Below, piece by piece: positions 35,011-43,391 of a stretch of DNA of 64,000 bases. The DNA is from Rhodopseudomonas sp. BAL398 (lineage in GTDB: Bacteria > Pseudomonadota > Alphaproteobacteria > Rhizobiales > Xanthobacteraceae). Within the stretch, counting starts at the first letter, position 1. Each line of letters begins with the position of its first letter. The translations under genes and the position numbers were made by a program. Under the pieces are notes generated by a model. The model saw only the letters and a list, made by a program, of their open reading frames with translations. It made no database searches and was not told where the DNA came from. The stretch spans positions 2,232,001 through 2,296,000 of the forward strand of contig NZ_CP133111.1 in NCBI RefSeq assembly GCF_033001325.1, given 5' to 3'.

Positions 35011-35865
35011 GGTTTGAGAACCCGACATCAATCAAGGCGCGAAGGCCGACCCATCTTCTCTCGGCCCAGCTCTTGTCACTAAGATACTTCCTAGGCGACA
35101 GACCGCCGAAATCCGGATTTTCCTTCATGTACCAAGCATTAATATCCCAATGCTTCATCCGTGGAATACTCACCAGATTCGACGGGTCATTAATGTCGGC
35201 GCGAGCAAATCCGAACCGCTCTGCAAGCGTCTTCTCGACAATATGATGATCGTCGTATCCCGGTCTGCCCAGACCGACATCCGCCTGCAATTCCTTTAGC
35301 GTTCTTGGCGGATCCTGATAAGTTTTAATGACAGCGTGATAGTCGTCAAGCCATTGCCTGCTGTTCATGGCGCCGAGATAGATGTCGACCGGCAGACCGA
35401 GGCCGGTGATTCGCCCGAGCCATGACGCAACTGCTCTCACATAGCGCATCCGGACCGCACGACGTTTGGGACGATTTTCCGGGACTTGCGGCAGGCTGTC
35501 GCGCGGCGTTCCAGGTCTCGGATCGCTTCCGTCGGGCAAGTCGCCCGCGAGTTGAACGCCGGCGGTAAACTCCTCCTCCGGAGTAACCTCGATTTCCGGT
35601 AACTCTGCGTCATCGGCGATTTCGGGCTGCCCCATCGGGAGCGCCAGACCCCCGCCCCCGTCGGTCCACTGTCCGCCGTCCGGATTGCCCGCCGGCACCC
35701 GCGGCTGGTCCGGGCTGTATTTGAATGCAAGCGCAGGAAACGCTGCGATCGGATCCTACCGGGAACGAGAAAGCGCGCGACGTCCGGGCGCACCCAGCGG
35801 TCGCCGTCCGGCCGCAGCCATCGCGTCTGCTGATGGCGCAGCCAGGCATCGTCACGTTGCGACAT
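34983..35865 (-). pseudogene. Leader-bearing HNH-type nuclease toxin with two frameshifts
   Basis: The leader MSQRDDAWLRHQQTRWLRPD and RWVRPDVARFLVPG is cut by a one-base shift near 35766. In the next frame it continues DPIAAFPALAFKYSPDQPRV, PAGNPDGGQWTDGGGG. The C-terminal domain reads GYDDHHIVEKTLAERFGFAR, SNLVSIPRMKHWDINAWYM and WAERRWVGLRALIDVG, an HNH-like nuclease pattern with HH and His/Asn residues. Near 35012 a second one-base shift makes it run on; restoring a G gives VLKP and a stop at 34983-34985 touching the DUF2019 start. It is probably inactive. Confidence 0.72.
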
Positions 35866-36084
35866 GCGACGTGGCTCCGGTGATATGGCTTAGTGATGAT
35901 GTGATTGGCGGCGCGGCCGCCTGGTCATGCAGCTACTGGGGACCCTGGATGCCGCGCAGCGCGGCGGGTTTGGCGGCGTGCTACGCTGCTGATCCGGCTC
36001 CGTCACACCGGCCGCATCTCGTCACGGGTTCTGCGGCGCAGCGTTGCCCGCTGCACCGCGCCCCGGGACACGCGCTCGGCTTTC

Positions 36085-37338
36085 TCAGCTCGCCGCGAAT
36101 TTCAGCAGCTTGATCGCGTCGAAATCCTGCACCCCGCCGCCGACCCGCTTGGTGGTGTAGAACAGCACGTAGGGCTTGGACGAATAGGGGTCGCGCAGCA
36201 CCCGGACGCCGAGACGGTCGACCACCAGATAGCCGCGGCGGAAATCGCCGAAGGCAACGCTGAGCGAATTGGCGGCGACGTCCGGCATGTCCTCGGCCTC
36301 GATCAGCGGGAACGTCATCAGCGAGGCGCGGCCGCCGGCCTGTGCGGGCGGCTGCCACAGATAGCTGCCCGAGGCATCCTTGAACTTGCGGATCTGGGCC
36401 TGGGTCTTGCGGTTCATCACGAACACGCCGTTCTGCCGGTAGCCCGCCTTCAGCGCGTAGATCAGGTCGACCAGCACGTCGGACGGATCGTCGGCCGGAA
36501 AGGCGCCGGCGGCGCCGGTGGCGAGATAGCCGAGATTGCCCCAGCTCCACGCCGCGTTGGCGGCCGTGGGATAGCTGAGAAAACCCTTCGGCTTATTGAC
36601 GCCGTCGCCATTGACGAAGGCCGCGCCCTCCTGCACCGCGAAGGTGAGCTCGACCTCCGAGGCGATCCACTCGTCGATATTCACCGCCGAGTCGTCGAGC
36701 AGCGTCGCGGTCGCCGCCGGCATCGCGTAGAGCTCCATCGCCGGAAACGACAACGCGTCGAGCGTCGGCGATGTGGTCTGGGTCCGCGCGTCGGTCTCGC
36801 CGACCCAGCCGGTGGCGGGGCCCGCGGTCATGAACGGCTTCTTGTAGACGCTGCCGGAAATCTCCCGCACTGAGGCGATGGCGCGGATCGGCGAGATCGC
36901 CGTCAGCCGCGCGCTGATGCTGTGCTCGAGTTCGACCGGCACCAGATAGCCGCCGTCGGGGTTGGAGCCGACCGACAGCGCCTTGCTCTCGAGCGCGCGC
37001 AGACTCGCTACGTCGCCGCTACGCACATAGGCATCGAACGCGCTCTTGTGCTCGCGCGCGGCGGAATCCGCGACGATCCGCGCCCGGCCCTCGAGCGCCG
37101 GCCGCGCCTGCTTCAGCGCGAATTCCTCGATCCGCCGCAACCGCGCATCGATCGCGCCGTTGATGCGATCGACCTTCTCCTCCAGCAGCACGTCGGCCTG
37201 GCGGCGCTCCAGGGCATTGAGTCGCTCGTCATTGGCGGCTTTGAATTCGTCATGGGTGCGCAGCAGGTCGTCATGCGCGTTCACGGATGCAAAGCCGGCC
37301 TTGTGCTCCGGCGCGGTATCGTTGATGTCGTAGTCCAT
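36085..37338 (-). CDS. GTA gp5-like HK97-family major capsid protein
   Basis: The 417-residue product starts MDYDINDTAPEHKAGFASVN, with AGGAGAACTTG upstream of the ATG. Residues 20-100 form a coiled-coil scaffold-like region that the prohead protease would remove. The HK97 fold follows with VGSNPDGGYLVPVELEHSIS, AFVNGDGVNKPKGFLSYPTA and YRQNGVFVMNRKTQAQIRKF. It builds the GTA head. Upstream lies a toxin-like pair; downstream 219 bp without a recognisable gene precede the broken toxin. Confidence 0.95.
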   Translation of the reverse strand: MDYDINDTAPEHKAGFASVNAHDDLLRTHDEFKAANDERLNALERRQADVLLEEKVDRINGAIDARLRRIEEFALKQARPALEGRARIVADSAAREHKSAFDAYVRSGDVASLRALESKALSVGSNPDGGYLVPVELEHSISARLTAISPIRAIASVREISGSVYKKPFMTAGPATGWVGETDARTQTTSPTLDALSFPAMELYAMPAATATLLDDSAVNIDEWIASEVELTFAVQEGAAFVNGDGVNKPKGFLSYPTAANAAWSWGNLGYLATGAAGAFPADDPSDVLVDLIYALKAGYRQNGVFVMNRKTQAQIRKFKDASGSYLWQPPAQAGGRASLMTFPLIEAEDMPDVAANSLSVAFGDFRRGYLVVDRLGVRVLRDPYSSKPYVLFYTTKRVGGGVQDFDAIKLLKFAAS

Positions 37339-37465
37339 CAAGTTCTCCTGGGTGAGAGGTCTGTCAATGCGGCAAACAAAAACGCCGCGGCGGACGGCCA
37401 CGGCGGGTGGGAGATGCGGAGATGGCAGTTAGATCAGCTGAGCACAGCGTGGGGTGCCGTCAGCG

Positions 37466-37840
37466 TCAGCCGAATACAACTTGAATGTGCTCGGGCTCTG
37501 TCGGATGGTCCGTCCAGACGCGAACGCGCGTGAAGTGCGTGCCTACCTCACATCGTAACAGCACCTCCCGCTCCGACGTTGAGACTTCGACGGTGCCGGT
37601 CGGCGTATCGAGAATGCCCTCAAAAGCAACTGGGGCGGACGGCGCGTCCGCGGCCGAGGTCGACGCGACGAGCTCTGTCTCGCCGTCGACAAAACACAGA
37701 CAGGCCACGATGATGCACGAGCGCGTCGACCAAATTCTCACCGGCCGGGTGTCGACCTCGACCTCTGGCGACTTGCCGCCGGCGGGGTCCTCCAGAAAGA
37801 ACAGCGAATTCGGAGGCGCGATACGAACTGACTGCTTCAT
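37466..37840 (-). CDS. Putative immunity protein for the HNH toxin, 124 aa
   Basis: The product starts MKQSVRIAPPNSLFFLEDPA and contains RIWSTRSCIIVACLCFVDGE and RVRVWTDHPTEPEHIQVVFG. It shares the PxNSLxF, IWSTxSC and RVWxxHP pattern with the protein at 40509-40877, which also follows an HNH toxin tip. ATG at 37840 overlaps the toxin stop at 37837. No named family is recognised; the immunity role rests on position and the duplicated arrangement. Confidence 0.72.
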   Translation of the reverse strand: MKQSVRIAPPNSLFFLEDPAGGKSPEVEVDTRPVRIWSTRSCIIVACLCFVDGETELVASTSAADAPSAPVAFEGILDTPTGTVEVSTSEREVLLRCEVGTHFTRVRVWTDHPTEPEHIQVVFG

Positions 37841-38736
37841 CTGCCACCCTTGAGATCTCTGACGAATGGTCCTTGTCTCGCGCTGCAACTGATGCAATGG
37901 GGAAAGAGCCGCTGCGCGCGCCCGGAAGGATTGATCGCATTCGGAAATTGATGGTCGATATAGAAATTTCCTGTTGTCGTTCCGGGATCACGTGTACCAC
38001 AACTATGGCATCCAGTCTCGGCACCGATGCGGTTGATCTCGCGTCTCTCGGCGGCGGTAAAATTCCGCCCAGGCCCTCGCGCTGGAATCGACTCTCCAGA
38101 GTACGGCCCAGGCAGCGCACGCCCCGCCGCCAATTCGCTCGCGCGCATTTCTGCCGCAAGCGCAACGGCTTCGTTTTTCTGTATCATTCCCTCTGGCGTG
38201 CGGTATGCGCTTTCGGGCGGCTTCCAATTCGGATCGACTTCGCGAATGCGGGCGATTGCAGAATCGGCGCGTGCCTCTGCGGCGGTCAGACGCGCCCCCT
38301 GTGCGGGCGTCAGTTCGAACCGCTGTCCATTGATAAGTACGGTGCCAACACCGGAGCGACCGCGCGCCTGGGCATATTGTTCATGGGGCTTGACGCCTTC
38401 AGGGTCAGCGTCCGACAGGACGCGAGGATCGTTGCGTCCGGTTCGGGCGGACAGGACACGAGAATCGTTGCGTCCGGTTCGCGCGCTGGGACCACCGCCT
38501 CCCCCATCCGTCCATTGCCCGCCGTCCGGATTGCCAGCCGGTACGCGCGGTTGAGTTGGGCTGTATTTGCGATCCAGTGCCGGAAATACCTCCGCGGGAT
38601 CGGTGCCCGGGATCAGGAACCGCGCGACATCGGGCCGGATCCAGCGCGCCGCATCCGGGCGCATCCAACGCGCGGCATCGGGGTGCATGAAACGCGCGCG
38701 CTGCTTCGCGGCGTCAGCCTCGGCGGAACTACGCAT
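37837..38736 (-). CDS. Leader-bearing HNH nuclease toxin, intact
   Basis: This 299-residue protein begins with a repetitive leader (RFMHPDAARWMRPDAARW, IRPDVARFLIPG), then YSPTQPRVPAGNPDGGQWTD, the same linker as in the broken toxin at 35 kb. A helical middle (FELTPAQGARLTAAEARADS) precedes the C-terminal domain CHSCGTRDPGTTTGNFYIDH, QFPNAINPSGRAQRLFPHCI and SCSARQG. The Cys pairs and DH motif are typical of zinc-HNH nucleases. It lies between protease and capsid on the GTA strand and overlaps its partner gene. Nuclease activity is inferred. Confidence 0.8.
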   Translation of the reverse strand: MRSSAEADAAKQRARFMHPDAARWMRPDAARWIRPDVARFLIPGTDPAEVFPALDRKYSPTQPRVPAGNPDGGQWTDGGGGGPSARTGRNDSRVLSARTGRNDPRVLSDADPEGVKPHEQYAQARGRSGVGTVLINGQRFELTPAQGARLTAAEARADSAIARIREVDPNWKPPESAYRTPEGMIQKNEAVALAAEMRASELAAGRALPGPYSGESIPARGPGRNFTAAERREINRIGAETGCHSCGTRDPGTTTGNFYIDHQFPNAINPSGRAQRLFPHCISCSARQGPFVRDLKGGR

Positions 38737-38802
38737 CGACGGGCCTGCGATGTTTGGATTGCGATCGGTGTCCGCGGCGCTAGGAGCGCCGGCGTGCCGG
38801 GT

Positions 38803-39450
38803 TCAAAGTCCGCAGCGCGCGACACCCGCCAACGCCAGCTTGCGACCGGCGCGGGAGGCCAGCGTCACCGCCGCCCTCCCGCGCCGCGCAGGCGGCGCCG
38901 GTGCGTCCGCGGCGCTGCCCGATGGCTGCGGGCCTGGGCCCTGCAGATTGCGCCATTGGCGCTCGGCGGCCGCGCGCAGCCGGGCCTGTGGCGTCTGCTT
39001 CACTGCATTGACCCGCGCGCCATTGAGCAGCGGAAAGGTGACGATCGAGATCTCCCACAGATCGACCTGATACAGCCGCCGCACCCGGCTCTTCGGATCG
39101 ATCTGCCCGCGCACGGTGCGATAGCCGATCGACAGTCCGTCGACCGCGCCGGCGCGCAGCAGCGCCAGCAATTCGCGGCCGCGCGCCACGTCAGGGATGA
39201 GCCGGCCGCGGGCCCGCAAACCGCGAAAATCCTCGGTGAGTTCGAGCCAGACGCCGACCGGCTCGGCCGGATCGTGCTGGAACAGCATCGGGATCTTGCG
39301 TAAGCCGCGCTGCTGCAGCGTCCTGGTAAACGCCCCCGGCATCACCATGTCGCGGGCCTGGTCGATCTCGCCGAACAGGCTGGCATAGCCTTCGATCGAC
39401 CCGTCGACGCTCAGCGACAGCCGCGATTGAGTTGGCAAAGGAGCATGCAT
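38803..39450 (-). CDS. GTA gp4-like HK97 prohead protease
   Basis: The 215-residue product starts MHAPLPTQSRLSLSVDGSIE and has GYASLFGEIDQARDMVMPGA, PMLFQHDPAEPVGVWLEL (catalytic His) and VDGLSIGYRTVR with the Ser. It then reads VDLWEISIVTFPLLNGARVN, the prohead protease signature. It matures the capsid. The C-terminal 60 residues are Ala/Arg-rich and poorly conserved. Repeat A4 fills most of the gap before it. Confidence 0.93.
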   Translation of the reverse strand: MHAPLPTQSRLSLSVDGSIEGYASLFGEIDQARDMVMPGAFTRTLQQRGLRKIPMLFQHDPAEPVGVWLELTEDFRGLRARGRLIPDVARGRELLALLRAGAVDGLSIGYRTVRGQIDPKSRVRRLYQVDLWEISIVTFPLLNGARVNAVKQTPQARLRAAAERQWRNLQGPGPQPSGSAADAPAPPARRGRAAVTLASRAGRKLALAGVARCGL

Positions 39451-39519
39451 CGGCGGCCTCGCAATGGCGGGGGTGACGGATCCGAATGAATGACTTGGTG
39501 TTCGGCCGCGGCGCGCTCC

Positions 39520-39670
39520 TCACCCTCCCCTCGAGGGGGAGGGTCGGCGGGACACGCGCGAAGCGCGGGGCACGCCGGGGTGGGGTGAGCCGCGCGCACG
39601 GCGGGTGACCTGTTCGCCACCCCACCCCGCTCGCTGCGCGAGCGACCCTCCCCCTCCAGGGGAGGGTGAA
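39520..39670. repeat. Family A palindromic repeat, copy 4
   Basis: It begins TCACCCTCCCCTCGAGGGGG and ends CCTCCAGGGGAGGGTGAA, with internal GGGGTGGGGTGAGC and CCACCCCACCCCGC. It is nearly identical in plan to copy 1 and lies between the protease and a small GTA-cluster gene. Confidence 0.85.
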
Positions 39671-39733
39671 GGTCGCCGCGACCGCCAACGTCCCAGGCAA
39701 TGGCAATGCACGCGCGGGAAGACCAGCAACGAG

Positions 39734-39904
39734 TTACTTCGCCCGCTTGCTGACTCTTCGGCGATGCGGCTTGGCGCGCGGGCGCGGCGGCTTGCGCTGC
39801 GCCTGATCGAGATGGGCGAGGAATTCGCGGAACACGTTGAGCGGTTTGCTGCCCGATTTGGTTTCGGTGCGGATCGCGCGCAGCACCTGATGCAAGCTCT
39901 CCAT
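39734..39904 (-). CDS. Small basic protein in the GTA cluster, 56 aa
   Basis: MESLHQVLRAIRTETKSGSK is followed by PLNVFREFLAHLDQAQRKPP and an Arg/Lys-rich tail ending VSKRAK. ATG at 39904 has GAGGAG six bases upstream; an ATG at 39910 abuts the same motif and is less likely. It resembles short basic proteins found between portal and protease in rhizobial GTA clusters. Function unknown. Confidence 0.65.
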   Translation of the reverse strand: MESLHQVLRAIRTETKSGSKPLNVFREFLAHLDQAQRKPPRPRAKPHRRRVSKRAK

Positions 39905-39914
39905 CGTCATCTCC

Positions 39915-40133
39915 TCAATCCGCCCGGTTGTCGGCGCCGCGGTGATCGGCCGAGCGCCGGGCGCGGCGGTTGAAGGCTTGCAGCTCGCGGACGAAATCGT
40001 CGAACCGCCGCGCCGCCGCGGCCCATTCGCGCAGCACGAACCACAGCGCCGCCGACGCCGCACCAGCCCACAAGAGCAGCGCCAGATGCGCCAGATCACC
40101 GCGCTCGGTGAATGTCTTGACCAGATCGGACAT
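39915..40133 (-). CDS. GTA gp3.5-like small membrane protein
   Basis: The 72-residue product starts MSDLVKTFTERGDLAHLALL, with a single membrane helix LALLLWAGAASAALWFVLRE. A charged C-terminus with FDDFVRELQAFNRRARRSAD follows. A small membrane protein at this site, between portal and protease, is a regular part of GTA clusters. It is 10 bp from the next small gene, indicating cotranscription. Confidence 0.75.
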   Translation of the reverse strand: MSDLVKTFTERGDLAHLALLLWAGAASAALWFVLREWAAAARRFDDFVRELQAFNRRARRSADHRGADNRAD

Positions 40134-40165
40134 CGCTCACTCCCGTTCAGCCGAAGCGCCGGCGG

Positions 40166-40350
40166 CCTCCCCCCTGCGGGGAGGGTCGGCCGAGCGAAGC
40201 GATGCGTCGCCGAAGCGGAGGCCGGGGCTTGCCCCGGCGAAGCGCAGCGAAGCCGGGTGGGGGTGCCACGAGTCGCAGTGCCGGTGGCCCCCCACCCGAC
40301 CCGGCTTCGCTCCGCTACACCGGGCCACCCTCCCCGCAAGGGGGAGGGAA
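40166..40350. repeat. Family A palindromic repeat, copy 5
   Basis: It begins CCTCCCCCCTGCGGGGAGGG and ends with its complement before GGGAAAAG. AAGCGGAGGCCGGGG / CCCCCACCCGACCCGG pairs lie inside. It occupies the gap between gp3.5 and the orphan immunity gene. Confidence 0.85.
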
Positions 40351-40508
40351 AAGACGCCGCCTCGCTCGCGGTCACTTGATCGCGCGCCCTACCCCTCGGT
40401 CGATGCTCGGCCAGGTGCCCGATCGGTTCAGCGCGACAGATGTTGGTAGCAGGCACCCCGGGGCTGCGAGGGGCGCGGCACATTCATGCGCCGCGCCGGC
40501 TTCTCTCT

Positions 40509-40877
40509 TCAGCCTAACCCCACCGTGACAACGTCCGGCCAGCGCGGGTGGCTGTGCCAAATCCTGATCGGGGTCATCGCGCCGGGCACGTCGTGGGATA
40601 GCAGCGGACGATCATCTGCGACGGCGGTGATCGTCACAATCTTGTGCGGCGTCTCCAGCGTGCCCACGAAAGCCGGTGCGCCGCCGGGATCGACCTCGGC
40701 GGCCAGCCCCAGGATGATCTTGGTCGGCCCCTCCACCTCTGGAAAGCAGGCCGTCGCGACACAGCTCGCCGTCGACCAGATCAGTTGCCCATCGACCGGC
40801 AACGGCGACTGCCAGCCGCGCGGCCCGTGAATGAAGACCAGCGAATTGACGGGTGAAATAATCGTGGAGACAGCCAT
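40509..40877 (-). CDS. Orphan immunity-like protein, paralogue of 37466-37840
   Basis: The 122-residue product starts MAVSTIISPVNSLVFIHGPR and contains LIWSTASCVATACFPEVEG and PIRIWHSHPRWPDVVTVGLG. It shares the PVNSLxF, IWSTxSC and xRIWxxHP features with the partner of the intact HNH toxin. It follows the stop of a truncated HNH toxin tip by one base. It may still protect against the intact toxin or a toxin delivered by a relative. Confidence 0.72.
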   Translation of the reverse strand: MAVSTIISPVNSLVFIHGPRGWQSPLPVDGQLIWSTASCVATACFPEVEGPTKIILGLAAEVDPGGAPAFVGTLETPHKIVTITAVADDRPLLSHDVPGAMTPIRIWHSHPRWPDVVTVGLG

Positions 40878-40878
40878 C

Positions 40879-41061
40879 CTAACGGCGTCCTTTCAACGCA
40901 TTGACATACCCACCTTGCTTCAGGCTACACGACAGGCACTGCGGGTAAAGTCGTTGAGCAAGGCCTGCATTATTTAGGGCCGTTGGAGGCTGATGGTCGA
41001 TCACGAAATTTCCGCGCAGGGTACCGGGTTCGCGGCTGCGGCATGTTGAATTGTCGCTTTT
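40879..41061 (-). pseudogene. Orphan C-terminal tip of an HNH toxin
   Basis: The open frame after the stop at 41062-41064 reads TCRSREPGTLRGNFVIDHQP PTALNN, QRLYPQCLSCSLKQGGYVNA and LKGRR. This aligns with the final ~60 residues of the intact toxin, including the DH motif and the second Cys pair. One Cys of the first pair is displaced. There is no start codon, leader or linker. It is a decayed or silent cassette between portal and gp3.5. Confidence 0.72.
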
Positions 41062-41139
41062 TCAGGACAGCAACGACCCGCAGTCACGCGCTGTTCGAGC
41101 GCGCGCAGCGCCTCGGATTGGTAGAGCAGGAGCGCCGCC

Positions 41140-42312
41140 CTACTCCAGCCGGTCGCCGCCCTCGATCGGGGCGTAGCCGGTGGCTTCGCGCTTTTCGTTC
41201 AGCGTCAGGAACGGCGCGGCGCTGACGCGCTCCCACAGCGCGGCGCGGTCGGCGGCCAGCGCGTCGATGCGGTCGGCGTCGATCACCGCGCGGAGCTGAT
41301 CGCCGAATTGCGGCGCCAGCCATTGCGCCACCGCATTGCCGACCCGCGTCGCCAGCGGCAGCACGGTCTGGCGGATGAAGCTGCGATTGGCTTCCTGGTA
41401 GTTGGCGAAAGTGTTGTCGCCGGGAATCCCGAGCAGCATCGGCGGCACGCCGAAGGCCAGCGCGATCTCGCGCGCCGCGGTGTGCTTGGCCTCGAGAAAA
41501 TCCATCTCCTTGGGCGACAGCGACATCGGCTTCCAGTCGAGCCCGCCCTCCAGCAGCAGCGGCCGGCCGGCATTGAGCGCGCCCTGATAGGTGGCTTCGA
41601 GCTCGCGCTTGAGGCGGTCGAATTGCCCGTCATTGAGCACCGCGCCTTCCGGCCCGGCATAGACCAGCGCGCCGGAGGGCCGCGCCGAATTGTCCAAGAG
41701 CGCCTTGTTCCAGCGCGCCGCGGCATTGTGGGTGTCGACCGCCACCGCCGCGGCCTCGATCGGCGCCAGCCCGTAATGATCGTCGAGCGGATGAAAGAAC
41801 GTCAGATGCAGGATCGGCGGCACCGCGCCATGCTGATCGAACCGCACGCTGCGCGCGCCGACGCTGTACTCATAGGCCTCGGCCCAGCCATCGGCGCCGG
41901 GCACGACTTTCATCCGGTCCGGGCGCAGCGCGTAGAGTTCGCGCAGCTGATCGCCGAGCGCCACCGCCTCCACATAGGCGTTGCCGGCGAGCAGCAGATG
42001 CGCATAGAGCATCTCGAAAAACACCCCGCCATCCTGGCGCGGATTGGGCCGCGTCAGCAGCTGCGCCAGCGGATGGCCGTCGCGCTCCTGCGCGCCGTCG
42101 AAGATCAGATAGTGGCACGCCGCCGCGTTCTCGGCGATCAGCCGGACGCAGCGATGCACGATGGCGTTGCCGACATAACCCTCGCGCGCCAGACCCGTGT
42201 AGTCCCGCGGCGTCCACCGCGCCCGCCCCCCGGATTCCAACGCCAGCAATCGCGCGGTGCGGCTGGATTTGATCTCGGGCGGAGTGAGGAAATGTTTGAG
42301 GCGATCGAACAT
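41140..42312 (-). CDS. GTA gp3-like HK97-family portal protein
   Basis: The 390-residue portal starts MFDRLKHFLTPPEIKSSRTA and has AIVHRCVRLIAENAAACHYL, DHYGLAPIEAAAVAVDTHN and AFGVPPMLLGIPGDNTFANY, the classic HK97 portal pattern. It forms the dodecameric ring through which the terminase pumps DNA. It ends 78 bp before the orphan toxin tip. Upstream are family D repeats and the GIY-YIG gene. Confidence 0.95.
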   Translation of the reverse strand: MFDRLKHFLTPPEIKSSRTARLLALESGGRARWTPRDYTGLAREGYVGNAIVHRCVRLIAENAAACHYLIFDGAQERDGHPLAQLLTRPNPRQDGGVFFEMLYAHLLLAGNAYVEAVALGDQLRELYALRPDRMKVVPGADGWAEAYEYSVGARSVRFDQHGAVPPILHLTFFHPLDDHYGLAPIEAAAVAVDTHNAAARWNKALLDNSARPSGALVYAGPEGAVLNDGQFDRLKRELEATYQGALNAGRPLLLEGGLDWKPMSLSPKEMDFLEAKHTAAREIALAFGVPPMLLGIPGDNTFANYQEANRSFIRQTVLPLATRVGNAVAQWLAPQFGDQLRAVIDADRIDALAADRAALWERVSAAPFLTLNEKREATGYAPIEGGDRLE

Positions 42313-42332
42313 GATGAGATTTCCAATGGGTT

Positions 42333-42502
42333 CGTGTCCCGGGCGCGGTGCGGCGGGATCGCCGCAGGCGATGCTGCCGCACCGCAGAACCGGGACCCCG
42401 CTTTGCTATGACCGGCGGCTTGCGCAGCGCGTCCGGCTTAAGATACCGGGGTCCCGGTTCTGCGAAGCGGCATAAGAATGCCGCATCGCGCCCGGGAAAC
42501 CG
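42333..42502. repeat. Family D palindromic repeat, copy 1
   Basis: It begins GTGTCCCGGGCGCGGTGCGG, has CCGCAGAACCGGGACCCCG in the middle and ends GCCGCATCGCGCCCGGGA. A partial copy, covering only the first half, lies at 42541-42607 directly before the GIY-YIG gene. Together they fill the 307-bp gap after the portal start. Confidence 0.8.
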
Positions 42503-42619
42503 GGGCTTTGACTCATTCGAACTCGGCGATATTCTCTTCCGTGTCCCGGGCGCGGCGGGATCGCCGTAGGCGACGCTGCCGCGCCGCAGACCCGGAACCC
42601 CGCTTTGTTCGAGTAAACG

Positions 42620-42916
42620 ATGAGCAGACGGTTCTTTGTCTACATTCTGGCGAGCCGTTACCGTGGCACGCTTTATGTCGGCGTCACCAACGATCTGGTC
42701 CGCCGCCTCGGCGAACACAAAGCCGGCCTTGTTGAGGGTTTCACCAAGACCTACAAGATCGACATCCTGGTTCACGTCGAACAATTCGGCTCGCTCATCG
42801 AAGCCCGTGCCCGCGAGCATTCGCTCAAGCGATGGCGGCGCAGCTGGAAATTCCAGCTGATCGAGCAGCTCAATCCGGACTGGCGCGACCTGTCGCAGGA
42901 TCTGTCGCCTGCGTGA
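42620..42916 (+). CDS. Stand-alone GIY-YIG endonuclease-family protein, 98 aa
   Basis: The product starts MSRRFFVYILASRYRGTLYV and continues GVTNDLVRRLGEHKAG, which carry the VYI/YVG GIY-YIG core with the following Arg and Glu/His. It then reads ARAREHSLKRWRRSWKFQLI. It is the small UPF0213/YhbQ-type single-domain form. It is on the opposite strand to the GTA genes, between a half family D repeat and full repeats. The arrangement suggests it arrived with, or is mobilised by, the repeat. Confidence 0.85.
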   Translation: MSRRFFVYILASRYRGTLYVGVTNDLVRRLGEHKAGLVEGFTKTYKIDILVHVEQFGSLIEARAREHSLKRWRRSWKFQLIEQLNPDWRDLSQDLSPA

Positions 42917-42943
42917 ACGAAGTTGAACTGAGCGATAGTCTCC

Positions 42944-43323
42944 GGTGTCCCGGGCGCGGTGCGGCGCCATCGCCGTAGGCGATGCTGCCGCGCCGCAGAC
43001 CCGGGACCCCGCTCTGCTATGACATGCAGCTTAGTCAGCGCATTGCGGCCCAAGGCAGCGGGGTCCCGGTTCTGCGATGCGGCATCAAGAATGCCGCATC
43101 GCGCCCGGGACACGGGGCGGTTTTGACGAAGTTGAACTGAGCGATAATCTCTCGGTGTCCCGGGCGCGGTGCGGCGGAATCGCCGTAGGCGATGCTGCCG
43201 CGGCGCAGAACCGGGACCCCGCTTTGTGATGACATGCGGCTTAAGCAGCGCAGTGCGGCCCAAGGCAGCGGGGTCCCGGTTCTGCGAAGCGGCATAAGAA
43301 TGCCGCATCGCGCCCGGGACACG
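42944..43323. repeat. Two tandem family D palindromic repeats
   Basis: Full-length copies at about 42944-43113 and 43155-43323 each run from GTGTCCCGGGCGCGGTGCGG to GCATCGCGCCCGGGACACG. Each is preceded by GAAGTTGAACTGAGCGATA, at about 42920 and 43128, so copy plus flank was duplicated as a unit. They fill most of the 475-bp gap between the GIY-YIG gene and the terminase; no other gene is seen there. Confidence 0.82.
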
Positions 43324-43391
43324 GGCGGCTGTCGCATCGGGACACGGGCGAATGACACCCAGCGCAAACGCCCCCGCGCAAACGCGCCCCC

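Noticed and set aside
42333-43323. Repeat block that could be taken for a CRISPR array
   Set aside because: Units are ~170-bp palindromes with no regular short repeats or unique spacers, and no cas genes are present.
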